Positions 9,028 through 19,030 are shown, numbered from the stretch's first letter. The stretch: 64,000 bases of DNA from Neoalteromonas facilis (GCF_002807665.1 NZ_PEAY01000004.1:410604-474603); one strand, 5' to 3'. Program-made: numbers and translations. Notes: generated by a model not told the origin, from the letters alone.

Positions 9028-10065
9028 ATGACAACACAAGTGCTTATATGCGATGACTCAGGATTTGCCCGTCGGCAAATGGCGCGCTCCATTCCAGATG
9101 GGTGGGAAGTGTCAGTGAGTTTTGCTGAGCACGGTGAAGATGCGATTGCACAGATCAAACAAGGTAAAGGCGATGTTCTTTTCCTTGATCTGAATATGCC
9201 GGTCATGGACGGTTACCAAACCATGCAGTACATCCGTGAACATGATCTACCCACATTGGTTATCGTTGTATCGGGTGATGTACAACCAGAAGCACGCAAT
9301 CGTATGATGGCGATGGGCGCTTTAGATTTCATTCGTAAGCCCATTGATAATGAGAAGCTGACGACTATTTTAAGCCAGTATGGTGTTTACACCGGAGCGC
9401 CAGAAGCAACCGGAAAAGTCGCACACACGCAAGATGAGCCCGTATCCACAAAGGTAAAAGCTGCAGATCGCATTGATGCCTATCGAGAACTCGTGAATGT
9501 GGCCATGGGGCGAGCCGGGGAAAGCCTTGCCACACTGTTTGGTGAATTTATTCAATTGCCGATCCCCAATGTGAATCTACTGGAAACTAACGAACTTCGT
9601 ATGGCAATTGCGGAAGTGAAGCGCAATACCATGTTGTCTGCGGTTTCTAAAGGGTTTGTCAGTGCCGGGATCAGCGGAGAAGCGTTGTTACTGTTCAACG
9701 ACAACAACTTCGCCAGTATGGTTGAGCTATTGGGCTATGACGCAACTGAAATTACCGAACAGCTCGAAATAGAAGCTTTGATGGATGTTTCAAATATTCT
9801 AATTGGTGCCTGTTTAAATGCACTGTCTGAACAGTTGAACGTGAAATTTAGCCATAACCACCCGATTATACTGGGGCGCCACTGTAACTTGGATGTTCTG
9901 CTTGAAACAACAATATCGCGTTGGAGCAAAGTCATGGCAATTGAAATTGCCTATGCACTGGAAAAACACGATATCCAGTTCGATTTACTGCTGTTGATCC
10001 CGGGCTCTGCAATGGAACAAGTGTATACGCGTCTAATCGATGTAAATGAGGGGCGTTTCGAATGA
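9028..10065 (+). CDS. Response regulator with CheC-like phosphatase domain
   Basis: Residues 1-120 form a receiver domain with acidic pair D9/D10, phosphoacceptor D54 (LFLDLNMPVMDG) and the RKP lysine near residue 105. Residues about 150-345 resemble CheC/CheX: two copies of the E/D-x2-N catalytic motif appear as ELVNVAMGRAGE and MDVSNILIGACLNAL. CheC proteins dephosphorylate CheY-P. Fusion to a receiver suggests a phosphorylation-controlled phosphatase that ends a chemotaxis-type signal. It overlaps the next gene by 4 nt (ATGA), so it is translationally coupled to a diguanylate cyclase. The partner kinase is not in the window. Confidence 0.85.
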   Translation: MTTQVLICDDSGFARRQMARSIPDGWEVSVSFAEHGEDAIAQIKQGKGDVLFLDLNMPVMDGYQTMQYIREHDLPTLVIVVSGDVQPEARNRMMAMGALDFIRKPIDNEKLTTILSQYGVYTGAPEATGKVAHTQDEPVSTKVKAADRIDAYRELVNVAMGRAGESLATLFGEFIQLPIPNVNLLETNELRMAIAEVKRNTMLSAVSKGFVSAGISGEALLLFNDNNFASMVELLGYDATEITEQLEIEALMDVSNILIGACLNALSEQLNVKFSHNHPIILGRHCNLDVLLETTISRWSKVMAIEIAYALEKHDIQFDLLLLIPGSAMEQVYTRLIDVNEGRFE

Positions 10066-11033
10066 GTCAGACCGCAAACGAAGTCGCAGAGCTCCACTGG
10101 CAATACGACCTGATGGGGTCAATTGAAGTGGGTATTGTGGTAATAAACCGAGATTTTAAAGTCGAAATGTGGAACCAGTTTATGGAAAATCACAGCGGTA
10201 AATTGCCCAGTGCTGTGGTTGGCAATAACTTGTTTTCTTTGTTTCCAGAAATCGACAAGGCTTGGCTGGAGCGCAAAGCTCAACCCGCATTTGATTTAAA
10301 AACGCCTGCTTTCCTCATTTGGGAACAACGCCCCTATTTGTTCAAATTTAGTACCAACAGACCGATTACGTCTGCTTCAGATTATATGTATCAAAACATC
10401 ACAATATTCCCTTTAGCCTCGCTCAATGAGAAGGTCGAAAAGGTGTGTATTATGGTTTACGACGTAACCGACCAAGCATTGGCTAAATTAAATATTGAGC
10501 GACTCAACTCTGAGCTTGAAGCGGTAAGTCGAATAGATGGACTCACGCGCTTGTATAACCGCCGCTTTTGGCAAGAACAGTTTGAGCGTGAGTACAAGCG
10601 TTCACTACGCAGTGAAGAGCCTGCAACAGTGATAATGCTTGATATTGACCATTTCAAACGTGTTAACGATACCTACGGTCATCAGGCCGGTGATAAGGTT
10701 ATTCAATCACTCGCGGATGTGATCAAAACGCTGATCCGAGAAACCGATTACGCCGGGCGTTATGGCGGTGAAGAATTTGCAATATTGCTACCCGACACCC
10801 CTGTCGTGCAAGCCAATTATGTCGCTGAACGCTTGCGTAAAGCGTCCGAAAAGGTCGTTGTGGAGCATGATGGTCAACGGATAACATTTACCATTAGTGT
10901 AGGCGCTGCTGAGTTCCATTCGAGCTATACAACTGCATTGGCGTGGCTCGAAGATGCAGACCAAGCGTTATACGCGGCCAAAGAGTCTGGCCGTAACCAA
11001 GTCAAAATATACGAAGGTAAACCTGGCGGATAA
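10062..11033 (+). CDS. PAS-GGDEF diguanylate cyclase
   Basis: The N-terminal PAS-like domain (residues about 15-135; IEVGIVVINRDFKVEMWNQ) is joined by a coiled linker to a GGDEF domain (about 165-320). The active-site motif is GGEEF. An RETD inhibitory site lies five residues upstream, so product feedback by c-di-GMP is expected. The DIDHFKRVND and DQALYAAKESGRNQ motifs are intact. There are no membrane segments, so this is a cytosolic cyclase. Its ATG overlaps the stop of the REC-CheC gene, and the two proteins likely act in one circuit. Confidence 0.9.
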   Translation: MSQTANEVAELHWQYDLMGSIEVGIVVINRDFKVEMWNQFMENHSGKLPSAVVGNNLFSLFPEIDKAWLERKAQPAFDLKTPAFLIWEQRPYLFKFSTNRPITSASDYMYQNITIFPLASLNEKVEKVCIMVYDVTDQALAKLNIERLNSELEAVSRIDGLTRLYNRRFWQEQFEREYKRSLRSEEPATVIMLDIDHFKRVNDTYGHQAGDKVIQSLADVIKTLIRETDYAGRYGGEEFAILLPDTPVVQANYVAERLRKASEKVVVEHDGQRITFTISVGAAEFHSSYTTALAWLEDADQALYAAKESGRNQVKIYEGKPGG

Positions 11034-11053
11034 GTTATGTTAACCGCCGCCTA

Positions 11054-12424
11054 CTACCCTCGGCTCTGTTCAAGAGCGGTTATTTTGTGACGCAAACTAT
11101 ATAAAAATAGCAGGCTTGGGGTCACCATTATCGCCGTGAGGATGAAGAACAAGCTCCAGTTGCCATCTAAAGCATCAACAATAAAGCCACTTGTCGATGA
11201 CAATAACGTGCGACTCAAATTGCTCAATGACGCCATCAGTGCGTACTGAGTTGCTGAAAACGTCTTATTACACAGTAAAGAAATAAACGCGACCATAGCG
11301 ACAGTACTCCATGCCGCTGTAAATCCATCAACAATAATGGTGGCGATAAACCACGGCTTGCTTGGGCCAATTTCTGCAATAACAGAAAACATTAGGTTAC
11401 TCGATGCCATGGCAATTCCCGCGATCATTAGTCCGCGATAGATACCGTAGCGCATATTAACCATACCGCCGATAACGGCAAAAATGATGGTTACCCACCA
11501 ATTCAGTAGTTTTGATAGCGTGCCTATTTCAGTATTGGTAAAGCCTATTTCTTTGTAGAACACAATACTCATTCTACCGAGGAAGGCTTCTCCAACTTTG
11601 AAAAGAAAAATAAACAGCAACATGCTGAGTGCGAGCTTAACACCATTGCGGGTAAAGAAATCTTTAAACGGCTCAATGAGGGTTACCGCTAGCCAACCCG
11701 CAATTGCTGAAAAGCCTTTATAAGTCTGTTGTGAAAATCGCTGACTGTAGTATTCAGTCGCACTTGCTTGCACAGCATCACGATCAGTAATGGGCTCAGA
11801 TATCCAGTACACTGTGGTGTGCAAGATGAGCATTACAAACGCGAGTACATAGTACACATCTTGCCATTGCCAACCCGGTAGATCCGCTAAGAAAAAAGGA
11901 ATTGCTCCCAAGCCTCCGTAGCCTGTCCACCAACCCGCCGTTGCCATGGCTGAGCCTGCGCTGAGCTTTTGTTTTTCGTCAGCACCGATTACATCGATAC
12001 GAAAAGCATCAATTGCAATGTCTTGTGTTGCACTGGAAATCGCGATTAACAGACCGGACAATGCAATAGCAAATAACTGCTCAGGTAGTTGCAATGACGC
12101 CATACTGAGGCAACTTAAAATAACGCCCCACTGAGTGACCACAATCCAGCTACGGCGCTGTCCCATGCGGGTGGTAAGCCATGGAATTCGTACACGATCT
12201 AATAATGGAGACCACAAAAAGTTAATGCTGTAGGCGACAAATAACACGCCAAATAATCCGATAGAGCTGCGAGAAAGCTCGCCATCTTTGAGCCAAGCAG
12301 ACAAGGCTGAACCTATCATCACCCACGGCATGCCACTGGCCATTCCTAAGCAGAAAATGGCAACAATGCGTTTATCTCGGTAATTAGCCAGTGAAGCGAT
12401 GAAATGACTAGCAGCAGAAGACAA
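11054..12424 (-). CDS. ampG: AmpG-type muropeptide MFS permease
   Basis: This 456-residue major facilitator has about 12-14 membrane segments. It shows the AmpG features GMASGMPWVMIGSALSAWL near the N-terminus, SPLLDRVRIPWL in the first cytoplasmic loop and SSATQDIAIDAFRID in TM5, a signature of AmpG-like transporters. AmpG imports GlcNAc-anhydroMurNAc peptides for cell-wall recycling. The gene is tail to tail with the PAS-GGDEF gene. No amidase or beta-lactamase regulator lies nearby. Confidence 0.85.
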   Translation of the reverse strand: MSSAASHFIASLANYRDKRIVAIFCLGMASGMPWVMIGSALSAWLKDGELSRSSIGLFGVLFVAYSINFLWSPLLDRVRIPWLTTRMGQRRSWIVVTQWGVILSCLSMASLQLPEQLFAIALSGLLIAISSATQDIAIDAFRIDVIGADEKQKLSAGSAMATAGWWTGYGGLGAIPFFLADLPGWQWQDVYYVLAFVMLILHTTVYWISEPITDRDAVQASATEYYSQRFSQQTYKGFSAIAGWLAVTLIEPFKDFFTRNGVKLALSMLLFIFLFKVGEAFLGRMSIVFYKEIGFTNTEIGTLSKLLNWWVTIIFAVIGGMVNMRYGIYRGLMIAGIAMASSNLMFSVIAEIGPSKPWFIATIIVDGFTAAWSTVAMVAFISLLCNKTFSATQYALMASLSNLSRTLLSSTSGFIVDALDGNWSLFFILTAIMVTPSLLFLYSLRHKITALEQSRG

Positions 12425-12513
12425 CAGCAGTTTCCTTGCAGGCCGTTTGACAATTGAGAAAAGGTATCAGAATTCTACGTTAAGGTCTTGAACAATCTGT
12501 GAATTGAATGTGC

Positions 12514-12834
12514 TCAGGGACGAATGCCGATGCAGTCGAAGGGGCATAGCCCTCGACCTTCAAGGTAGTGAATGCAATTGCTTAGCTCATCGTGCAGTAT
12601 GGGATCGGACGCAAGTTTAGCATCAGGCCAAAAATGCATTTGATGCAGCACATGCCAAAATACGCGCTCTTTCTGGCTATAGGGTTGTGCCCGATCATTG
12701 ACTTGTCCCCACTCTTCTAAAGTATCCCAGAAAAAAAGTTCCAACTCAGAATGAGGCAACTCGTTGCGCCAATATGCACTGAGGTAGTAAGTCAACTGTT
12801 GAGACTTTTGGTCAATAAACGAAGCTATTTGCAC
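12514..12834 (-). CDS. Conserved small protein of unknown function
   Basis: I do not recognise this 106-residue soluble protein. It is rich in Trp, His and Gln, with an amphipathic helical N-terminus and a C-terminal GLCPFDCIGIRP segment carrying two cysteines. The reading frame opens with GTG at 12834; an in-frame TAA lies two codons upstream, and AAGG is too close to act as a good Shine-Dalgarno, so the start is uncertain. Its clear reading frame and position between ampG and the DUF3530-like gene suggest a real gene, probably conserved only in related marine bacteria. Confidence 0.6.
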   Translation of the reverse strand: MQIASFIDQKSQQLTYYLSAYWRNELPHSELELFFWDTLEEWGQVNDRAQPYSQKERVFWHVLHQMHFWPDAKLASDPILHDELSNCIHYLEGRGLCPFDCIGIRP

Positions 12835-12955
12835 GCCTTATGTATCTGGTTGTTATTCTCTTACCATGAGTATAGACGGGTTTTTGAAATTTACCTGAGA
12901 TCGCCTAAAACAGTGCAATGTGAAGGATTAAAGCATTTGAAAAATAACTGGTTAT

Positions 12956-13804
12956 TTACCAGCCTAAATAGGTCACCCAGCCATATATTTGTTTTGCTAA
13001 AGCCTGATATTGCTGAGTAGTAAAAACAGTGCCGATAATGTCTCGCTGACGATAGTGGAGCTTTAGCTCAGTAATGGCTTTCACTCGTCTTTGTTCAATC
13101 GTTTGCAGGCTCCAGCGATTGTCCCATTCACTGGTGATGTCGAGAACGGGAAAAGCCGTTGTTGCGAGTTGAGCAGGTAAAGATTGGTTTAACTGTTGTT
13201 CAGGCCAGAAGGGCCCCGCTATCACGAGTCCATCGGGTTCTTGCAAAGACCCTTGTGAGTACAGTTGGACCAGTCCTGCTGCTGATATGCCACGAGCAAT
13301 CACTAAACGATAGCCTGGCGTCGTCTGTGCCATATTCCCTGCCGCTTCTACACGTTGACTTAATGCCAATACATAGCGCGACATTGCTTCTTGCGAGAAT
13401 GCACTGTGCGCACTGAGAGCATTGATTTCATCGCCGCTACCAGTATCTTCACTGCTGGTTAAGTTGGGCACAGGAGCTGGCACTATAACAGTGTGCCAGC
13501 CCCATTGATTCAATGACTTTTGGATCAGGCTTAACCCTTCGTTACCAAATAACCCGTCTAAATGATCACTAATGATAATGGCGACACCGCGAGTTAACGG
13601 GACACTTGCTGGTGTGGACGTGACGGGGACCTGTTCTGTGCCTGCCAGCACCATTTCTATTGTGCCCTTGGCCAGCCTATTCTGTGCGTCAGTTGCAAAC
13701 AACTCGCTGGTTGGTAGGGATTGCGCGCGCGCGCAAAAACTGCTTGTTAACAATAACAGGCAGTATCCTAGTCTAACTAAAAGCGAACGATTTATGACGT
13801 GCAT
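12956..13804 (-). CDS. DUF3530-like secreted alpha/beta-hydrolase-fold protein
   Basis: A signal peptide (VRLGYCLLLLTSSFCARAQS) leads a periplasmic protein of about 260 residues. It resembles the DUF3530 family: an early GVAIIISDHLDG strand-turn, a middle region GYRLVIARGISAAGLVQLY resembling a degenerate nucleophile elbow, and a late LDITSEWDN segment. The typical GxSxG is replaced by ARGISAAG, so hydrolase activity is doubtful. ATG at 13804 is used; a GTG three codons upstream (13813) is an alternative. It is divergent from nothing and sits 20 nt from the end of rluA on the same strand, possibly co-transcribed with it. Confidence 0.7.
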   Translation of the reverse strand: MHVINRSLLVRLGYCLLLLTSSFCARAQSLPTSELFATDAQNRLAKGTIEMVLAGTEQVPVTSTPASVPLTRGVAIIISDHLDGLFGNEGLSLIQKSLNQWGWHTVIVPAPVPNLTSSEDTGSGDEINALSAHSAFSQEAMSRYVLALSQRVEAAGNMAQTTPGYRLVIARGISAAGLVQLYSQGSLQEPDGLVIAGPFWPEQQLNQSLPAQLATTAFPVLDITSEWDNRWSLQTIEQRRVKAITELKLHYRQRDIIGTVFTTQQYQALAKQIYGWVTYLGW

Positions 13805-13833
13805 GTCTCCCACAGACTATAGCGCAGCGTAAC

Positions 13834-14580
13834 TTACTTATCGGCCGAGGTGGGTATTTCTTCATGTTGACTGACCTGAATAAATGCTTGGTGCTCGAAT
13901 TGATTGCTGTCAATGAGTTCATCAGAAAAAGCATGAGGCGACTCAAATCGCATGTTCTGGCCTGTTACAGGGTGAGTAAACTCAATTGACTGTGCGTGAA
14001 GCATAAGGCGTGGAGACACCCTTAGTGCCTCTGCATGGGCATATAGGCGGTCCCCTAGGATTGGGTGGCCTAACGCCTGCATATGAACGCGCAATTGATG
14101 CGACCGCCCCGTAATAGGAGACAGTTGTACGAGCGTACTGTATTGGTCTCGCTTGACGACTTGGTAGTCTGTTGTTGAAGGCTTTCCGTGTTCATGATCA
14201 ACCATCTGTTTTGGCCTGTTGGGCCAGTCACAAATCAAGGGTAGCTCTATGCGGCCAGTGTCATTTTGAGGATGACCAAACACTCTGGCAAAGTAAGTTT
14301 TGTGTACTTCTCTTTGTTGAAACTGTCTCGACAATTCTCGGTTTGCCGCTTTGTTTAGCGCCATTAACAGAATACCACTGGTCGCCATATCAAGGCGGTG
14401 CACTATTGAGGCCGTTGGGTATACCTTCATCACACGAGTCTGAATACTATCGAAGTGGGCCTCTGCTCGTCCTTTTACGCTGAGTAATCCGCTTGGCTTT
14501 TCCACTACCAATACGTCGCTATCCCGATACAGGAACTTCAAATAGGGCGATGTAGGTGGATCGTAATGTAGTAATACCAT
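13834..14580 (-). CDS. rluA: Dual-specificity 23S rRNA/tRNA pseudouridine synthase
   Basis: RluA makes pseudouridine 746 in 23S rRNA and 32 in several tRNAs. The catalytic-Asp motif is HRLDMATSGILLMA. The downstream KTYFARVFG, PITGRSHQLRVHMQALGHPILGDRLY and LMLHAQ blocks are all typical. The protein is 248 residues, with a C-terminal tail of about 25 residues beyond the E. coli protein. Its ATG shares one base with the rapA stop (TAATG), which indicates translational coupling; rapA-rluA is a conserved pair. Confidence 0.95.
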   Translation of the reverse strand: MVLLHYDPPTSPYLKFLYRDSDVLVVEKPSGLLSVKGRAEAHFDSIQTRVMKVYPTASIVHRLDMATSGILLMALNKAANRELSRQFQQREVHKTYFARVFGHPQNDTGRIELPLICDWPNRPKQMVDHEHGKPSTTDYQVVKRDQYSTLVQLSPITGRSHQLRVHMQALGHPILGDRLYAHAEALRVSPRLMLHAQSIEFTHPVTGQNMRFESPHAFSDELIDSNQFEHQAFIQVSQHEEIPTSADK

Positions 14581-17420
14581 TAGGGGTTGTTCACCAATAG
14601 TCGGATGGCGTCAAGCTGTAACTGAGCGCTTTGCATCACGGCATCAAGTTGCTTAACTTGATCGCGGATAAAGTCAATCTCCTCTGCTCGAATAGAGGGG
14701 TTATGTTCCGCCAATGACTGCAAACGTGTCGCTTCACCACCAAGTACATTGTGCATTTGTGCAATCGCATCATGCTGGATTTGATTGGCTTGTTGATGCG
14801 CGATCCGTTCAGCGGCCTCCAACCCCTGCAATATCGCAGGCTTGAGCGCGGTCAAAAGTTTACTTGCCACTTTCTTACTGACCGGGAAGAAGCGTTCAAA
14901 TTGCACATCGTTCGTAGCAGCTTTGGCGTCGAGCGTGACCATGATGGGGGTTGCCGGCAAGTAACTTTCCAATTGGAGTTGTCGCGGGGCTTTTGCCGCT
15001 AGAACAAAGCTTGCTTGGATAAAATATGCGCCTGTTGGTAGCGATGGGTCTTTGATAAATGCCATGCTACTTTTACCCAATACATCGGTTAAGACTACGT
15101 CCATGGCGTTGTGTACTAATGGATGATCCCAACTGATGAATTGCAAGTGTTCCATGCGAGTTGCGGTAGTGCGTCGATAAGTGATTTCCATCCCTTCATG
15201 GTCCAGCCCCGGTAAGTGGTTCACCATGGATTCTGTCGGCATTAACACATAACTGTGGGCATCCTTTTCATCTTGTTGAACGCCAAGGGCGTCGAGCAGC
15301 CGATTCATAAAATTAGGCAACTCACTGGAAACATCTTGGGTCGCTATGATATCAAGCAAAGGCTCAATCTTACCTTGCCCCGACGCATTGATTTCCAGCA
15401 ATTTGTCTCGCCCTTGTTCGAGCTGTTGGCTGTACGTTGTGTGCAATGCTTGTGTTTGTTCAATCAAAGCTTGGTGAGACACTGTCTGCTCAGTTGAGGT
15501 TAGCGCTGCGTGCAGGTTTTCATACACTTCTTCAAATACTCGAGTGCCGGTTGGGCATGTTTTTTCGAACGCGTTGAGTCCTTCATGATACCAATCAAAT
15601 AACACCGCTTGGCTGGAGTCTGTAAAATAGGGAACATGAATATCAATGTCTTGCGTTTGCCCTATACGGTCCAATCGACCAATGCGTTGCTCCAACAAAT
15701 CGGGCACCATCGGTAGATCAAACAACACTAATTGGTTGGCAAACTGGAAGTTACGTCCTTCACTGCCTATTTCGCTGCAAATCAACACTTGTGCGCCATC
15801 TTCCTGTTGCGCAAAATAATGGGCTGCTTTGTCGCGTTCTAACAAACTCATGCCTTCGTGGAACACGGTTTGGCGAATGCCGGTTTTAACTCTAACGTGT
15901 TCAGCGAGTTGTTGCGCAATCACTGAACTAGCACAAATGACGAGTACTTTTTGCGGTTTAACGTCAGTGAGAAATTGTAGTAACCAAGTGACTCTCGGAT
16001 CAATCGTTAGCCAAGTATCAAACACTTCTGCTTGTTGTTCAGGGTGTAATAACACATTGATATCATTAGTCTTGTCGGTTAATAGCTGCTGGTATTCTTC
16101 AGGCATTGAATGTGCGTGTGGGTGCACATGTCGTTGTGGGAAGCCTTGGATCGCGGCGCGTCGATTGCGGAATAGCAAACGGCCTGTTCCATGCTGGTCA
16201 ATAAGCCGGTCAACGACCGACTCTCTGACGTCTGATTGGCTAAAGTCTGAATAATCATCTAGCCAGTCACCGGCCACAGCCTTTAAGCGTTGTAGTTGCT
16301 CCTGATCGGGGATTTGATGGCTAAGCAGTGGTTCAACAGCACTGGCTAACTCACCATAGTGCTGTTCCTCCTGCAAAAATGTATCGTAGTTGTGAAAACG
16401 TGCAGGATCCAACAAGCGTAGACGGGCAAAGTGACTTTCATGACCTAATTGGTCAGGCGTCGCAGTGAGCAACAAAACCCCTTTAGTGGCTTGTGCAAGT
16501 TGTTCTACGATGCTGTATGCAAGCGAAGGTTCTTCTGGTTGCCATTGTAAGTGATGGGCTTCATCGACGATAAGCAAATCCCAGGTGGCATTAACCGCAT
16601 TCTCACAATATTGAGGGTTTTCAGTAAAAAAGCTCAGTGAACAAAGTATTAACTGTTCAGTTTCGAAAGGGTTTGCAGTGTTATCATGCTCTTCTTGGAT
16701 CGCTTCGTAGCGGCTTTTGTCAAATACTGCAAAACTTAGGTTCACTCGTCTAATCATCTCAACTAGCCATTGGTGTACAAGGCTATCAGGGACGACAATG
16801 AGTACGCGTTGAGCGCGTCCTGTTTGAATTTGTTGATGTACGATCAACGCAGCTTCAATGGTTTTACCCAGCCCCACTTCATCCGCTAATAAAACGCGCG
16901 GGGCGTAGCGCTTACCCACTTCAGACGCAATATGCAATTGGTGAGGAATTAACTCTAAACGAGCGCCTGATAATCCCAGCGTTGGCGATGTAAAGTGTTT
17001 ATGCTGGTGATGTAAACAGTCATGGCGTAGATCAAACCACTTTGGATCATCCAGTTGGCCGCTGAACATTCTTTTTTCGGGTTGATAAAGGCGAATATGA
17101 TGGTCCAACTGAATTTCGTGCAGCTTAGCATCTTGTTTTGTATCTTCGCGAAGACCAAAGTAATTCATTACGCCGCTGTGCTCTTCAACTTGGGTCACGA
17201 GCATGTCCCAGCCTTCATGACTCTTGATAGTATCGCCAACAGCAAATACCAGACGAGTTAGCGGCGCATCAACGATAGAGTAAGTTCGCTGTTCTTCTGT
17301 GGCTGGAAACAGTATGTCAACAGTACGATTGCTGACCGCAATAATAGCGCCAAGCCCCAGATCCGGCTCAGAATTGCTGATCCAGCGTTGTCCGACTGCA
17401 TAAGCGTCGTTAATGGCCAT
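14580..17420 (-). CDS. rapA: RNA polymerase-associated SWI2/SNF2 ATPase RapA
   Basis: RapA recycles RNA polymerase by remodelling stalled complexes. The 946-residue protein (E. coli 968) starts with Tudor-like domains (QRWISNSEPDLGLG). It continues with the ATPase: Walker A in LLADEVGLGKTIEAAL near residue 178, DEAHHL near 283, LLTATP, and helicase C motifs CSEIGSEGRNFQFANQLVLFDLP and QRIGRLDRIGQTQDIDIHVPY. The C-terminal RapA-specific domain is complete. ATG at 17420 gives the family N-terminus. It is coupled to rluA by a one-base overlap. Confidence 0.96.
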   Translation of the reverse strand: MAINDAYAVGQRWISNSEPDLGLGAIIAVSNRTVDILFPATEEQRTYSIVDAPLTRLVFAVGDTIKSHEGWDMLVTQVEEHSGVMNYFGLREDTKQDAKLHEIQLDHHIRLYQPEKRMFSGQLDDPKWFDLRHDCLHHQHKHFTSPTLGLSGARLELIPHQLHIASEVGKRYAPRVLLADEVGLGKTIEAALIVHQQIQTGRAQRVLIVVPDSLVHQWLVEMIRRVNLSFAVFDKSRYEAIQEEHDNTANPFETEQLILCSLSFFTENPQYCENAVNATWDLLIVDEAHHLQWQPEEPSLAYSIVEQLAQATKGVLLLTATPDQLGHESHFARLRLLDPARFHNYDTFLQEEQHYGELASAVEPLLSHQIPDQEQLQRLKAVAGDWLDDYSDFSQSDVRESVVDRLIDQHGTGRLLFRNRRAAIQGFPQRHVHPHAHSMPEEYQQLLTDKTNDINVLLHPEQQAEVFDTWLTIDPRVTWLLQFLTDVKPQKVLVICASSVIAQQLAEHVRVKTGIRQTVFHEGMSLLERDKAAHYFAQQEDGAQVLICSEIGSEGRNFQFANQLVLFDLPMVPDLLEQRIGRLDRIGQTQDIDIHVPYFTDSSQAVLFDWYHEGLNAFEKTCPTGTRVFEEVYENLHAALTSTEQTVSHQALIEQTQALHTTYSQQLEQGRDKLLEINASGQGKIEPLLDIIATQDVSSELPNFMNRLLDALGVQQDEKDAHSYVLMPTESMVNHLPGLDHEGMEITYRRTTATRMEHLQFISWDHPLVHNAMDVVLTDVLGKSSMAFIKDPSLPTGAYFIQASFVLAAKAPRQLQLESYLPATPIMVTLDAKAATNDVQFERFFPVSKKVASKLLTALKPAILQGLEAAERIAHQQANQIQHDAIAQMHNVLGGEATRLQSLAEHNPSIRAEEIDFIRDQVKQLDAVMQSAQLQLDAIRLLVNNP

Positions 17421-17632
17421 GAGTATTACTCCATCTCAATAAAAAGCGGCGTATTGTAGCGATAAGTGTAGCAAAGTCACTGTTAATCGTGGGATCGTCG
17501 CACAGAGGCAAAAATTTATCGTAAAAAGGAGGTGCGAAGCAGCACAAACTTTACTATTGTGATGGTACTGCTGTTAGTGTTTTTGCTTCACAACACATCA
17601 GCAGACATTGTGGTTAATAACTGGAGTAACGG

Positions 17633-19030
17633 ATGCCGAAAAAAAAAGTGCCCACCACTAAATTATATGTGCTTGATACCAACATTCTTCTGCATGAACC
17701 TTTAGCTTTTTTATCCTTTAAAGAAAATGATGTTGTAGTGCCAATGACGGTACTGGAAGAGCTCGATTATATTAAAGACAGCAAAAAAGATGTCGCTCGT
17801 GATGCGCGAGTGTCGATCCGAGCGATGGAAGACTTGCTGCATGAGGCATCACCGGAAGATATGCTCAATGGTGTTTCAATGGAGGGGCTTACGGCCGGGG
17901 AGTCGGCACCAACAGGTTCTCTCTCTATTTTTGCTGATTTAAACATGCATGAGTCGCAGCAAGTTTTCACCAGTAATGAAAATGACAATCGAATTATCAA
18001 TGTCGCCTTGCATTTGCAGCGCACCAGCTCACCGCGCCAGGTGGTGCTAGTGACAAAAGACATCAACATGCGTTTAAAAGCGAAAGGTGCAGGCCTTGCA
18101 CATGTTGAAGATTACCGTACAGACCAATTGATTAGCGATATCAAATATTTGTCCAAGGGTTATCACCGTTTTGAAGGTGATTTTTGGTCGAAAATCAAGT
18201 CAGTAGACAGTCGAACAGAAGGCCGAGATACGATCCATACTTTGCCGCGTAAGATATTGCCAGAAGCTTACATAAACGAATTTTTGTTAGATGACACGAA
18301 CCAGTTTGCGGGCATGGTTGAGTCAATGGACGAAGAAACCATGGACGTTCTTGATCTTGGCTATGAGCGACTAATGGGGCGTCATGCGTGGGGGATAACC
18401 CCTAAAAATATTGGTCAGGCCCTCGCTTTTCATGCGTTGCTCGACCCGCATATTGATTTGGTTATCCTTACAGGGCCCGCCGGCTCAGGTAAAACATTGT
18501 TGGCGTTGGCTGCAGCGCTAGAAATGACGGTAGAGCGAAATATGTATGACAAGATTATCGTCACACGTAGCACGCCGGAAATTGCGGAGTCGATAGGTTT
18601 CTTGCCGGGTACTGAAGAAGAAAAAATGGCGCCATGGTTAGCCGCGATCACTGACTCATTAGAGGTGTTGCACAAGAACGATGAAAACACCAAAGGTTCA
18701 ATGAGCTATATCATGGAGAAAGCCAATATCCAGTTTAAGTCCGTCAACTTCATGCGTGGGCGAAGCTTACAAAATGCAATTGTGTTACTCGATGAGTCGC
18801 AAAACTTAACGGCGTCGCAACTTAAGACGATTATTACGCGTTGTGGTGAAGGGACTAAGCTAATTTGTAGCGGGAACTTAGCGCAGATTGACAGTAACTA
18901 TCTAAGCGCCGTGACGTCGGGATTGACGTACATTGTTGAAAAATTCAAAAACTTCTCAGGTAGCGCCACCATTAATTTGGATGGGGTTGTTAGAAGTCGC
19001 TTAGCGGAGTTTGCTGAGCAGGAGCTGTGA
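17633..19030 (+). CDS. PIN-PhoH family ATPase/ribonuclease
   Basis: An N-terminal PIN nuclease-like domain (about residues 10-150; VLDTNILLHEP, VLEELDYIKD, NDNRIINVAL with the acidic residues kept) is fused to a PhoH ATPase (about 230-460). Walker A is GPAGSGKTLLALAA near residue 281, Walker B is IVLLDESQN, and the TRCGEGTKLICSGN sensor follows. This is the PhoH2/YlaK-type architecture, linked in other bacteria to RNA unwinding and cleavage. The ATG has GGAG 6 nt upstream. The gene is divergent from rapA. Its cellular role remains unclear. Confidence 0.9.
   Translation: MPKKKVPTTKLYVLDTNILLHEPLAFLSFKENDVVVPMTVLEELDYIKDSKKDVARDARVSIRAMEDLLHEASPEDMLNGVSMEGLTAGESAPTGSLSIFADLNMHESQQVFTSNENDNRIINVALHLQRTSSPRQVVLVTKDINMRLKAKGAGLAHVEDYRTDQLISDIKYLSKGYHRFEGDFWSKIKSVDSRTEGRDTIHTLPRKILPEAYINEFLLDDTNQFAGMVESMDEETMDVLDLGYERLMGRHAWGITPKNIGQALAFHALLDPHIDLVILTGPAGSGKTLLALAAALEMTVERNMYDKIIVTRSTPEIAESIGFLPGTEEEKMAPWLAAITDSLEVLHKNDENTKGSMSYIMEKANIQFKSVNFMRGRSLQNAIVLLDESQNLTASQLKTIITRCGEGTKLICSGNLAQIDSNYLSAVTSGLTYIVEKFKNFSGSATINLDGVVRSRLAEFAEQEL

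Noticed and set aside
15829-16254. 141-codon frame opposite rapA
   Set aside because: Shadow of the rapA helicase domain; Ser/Cys-rich with no homology signal.
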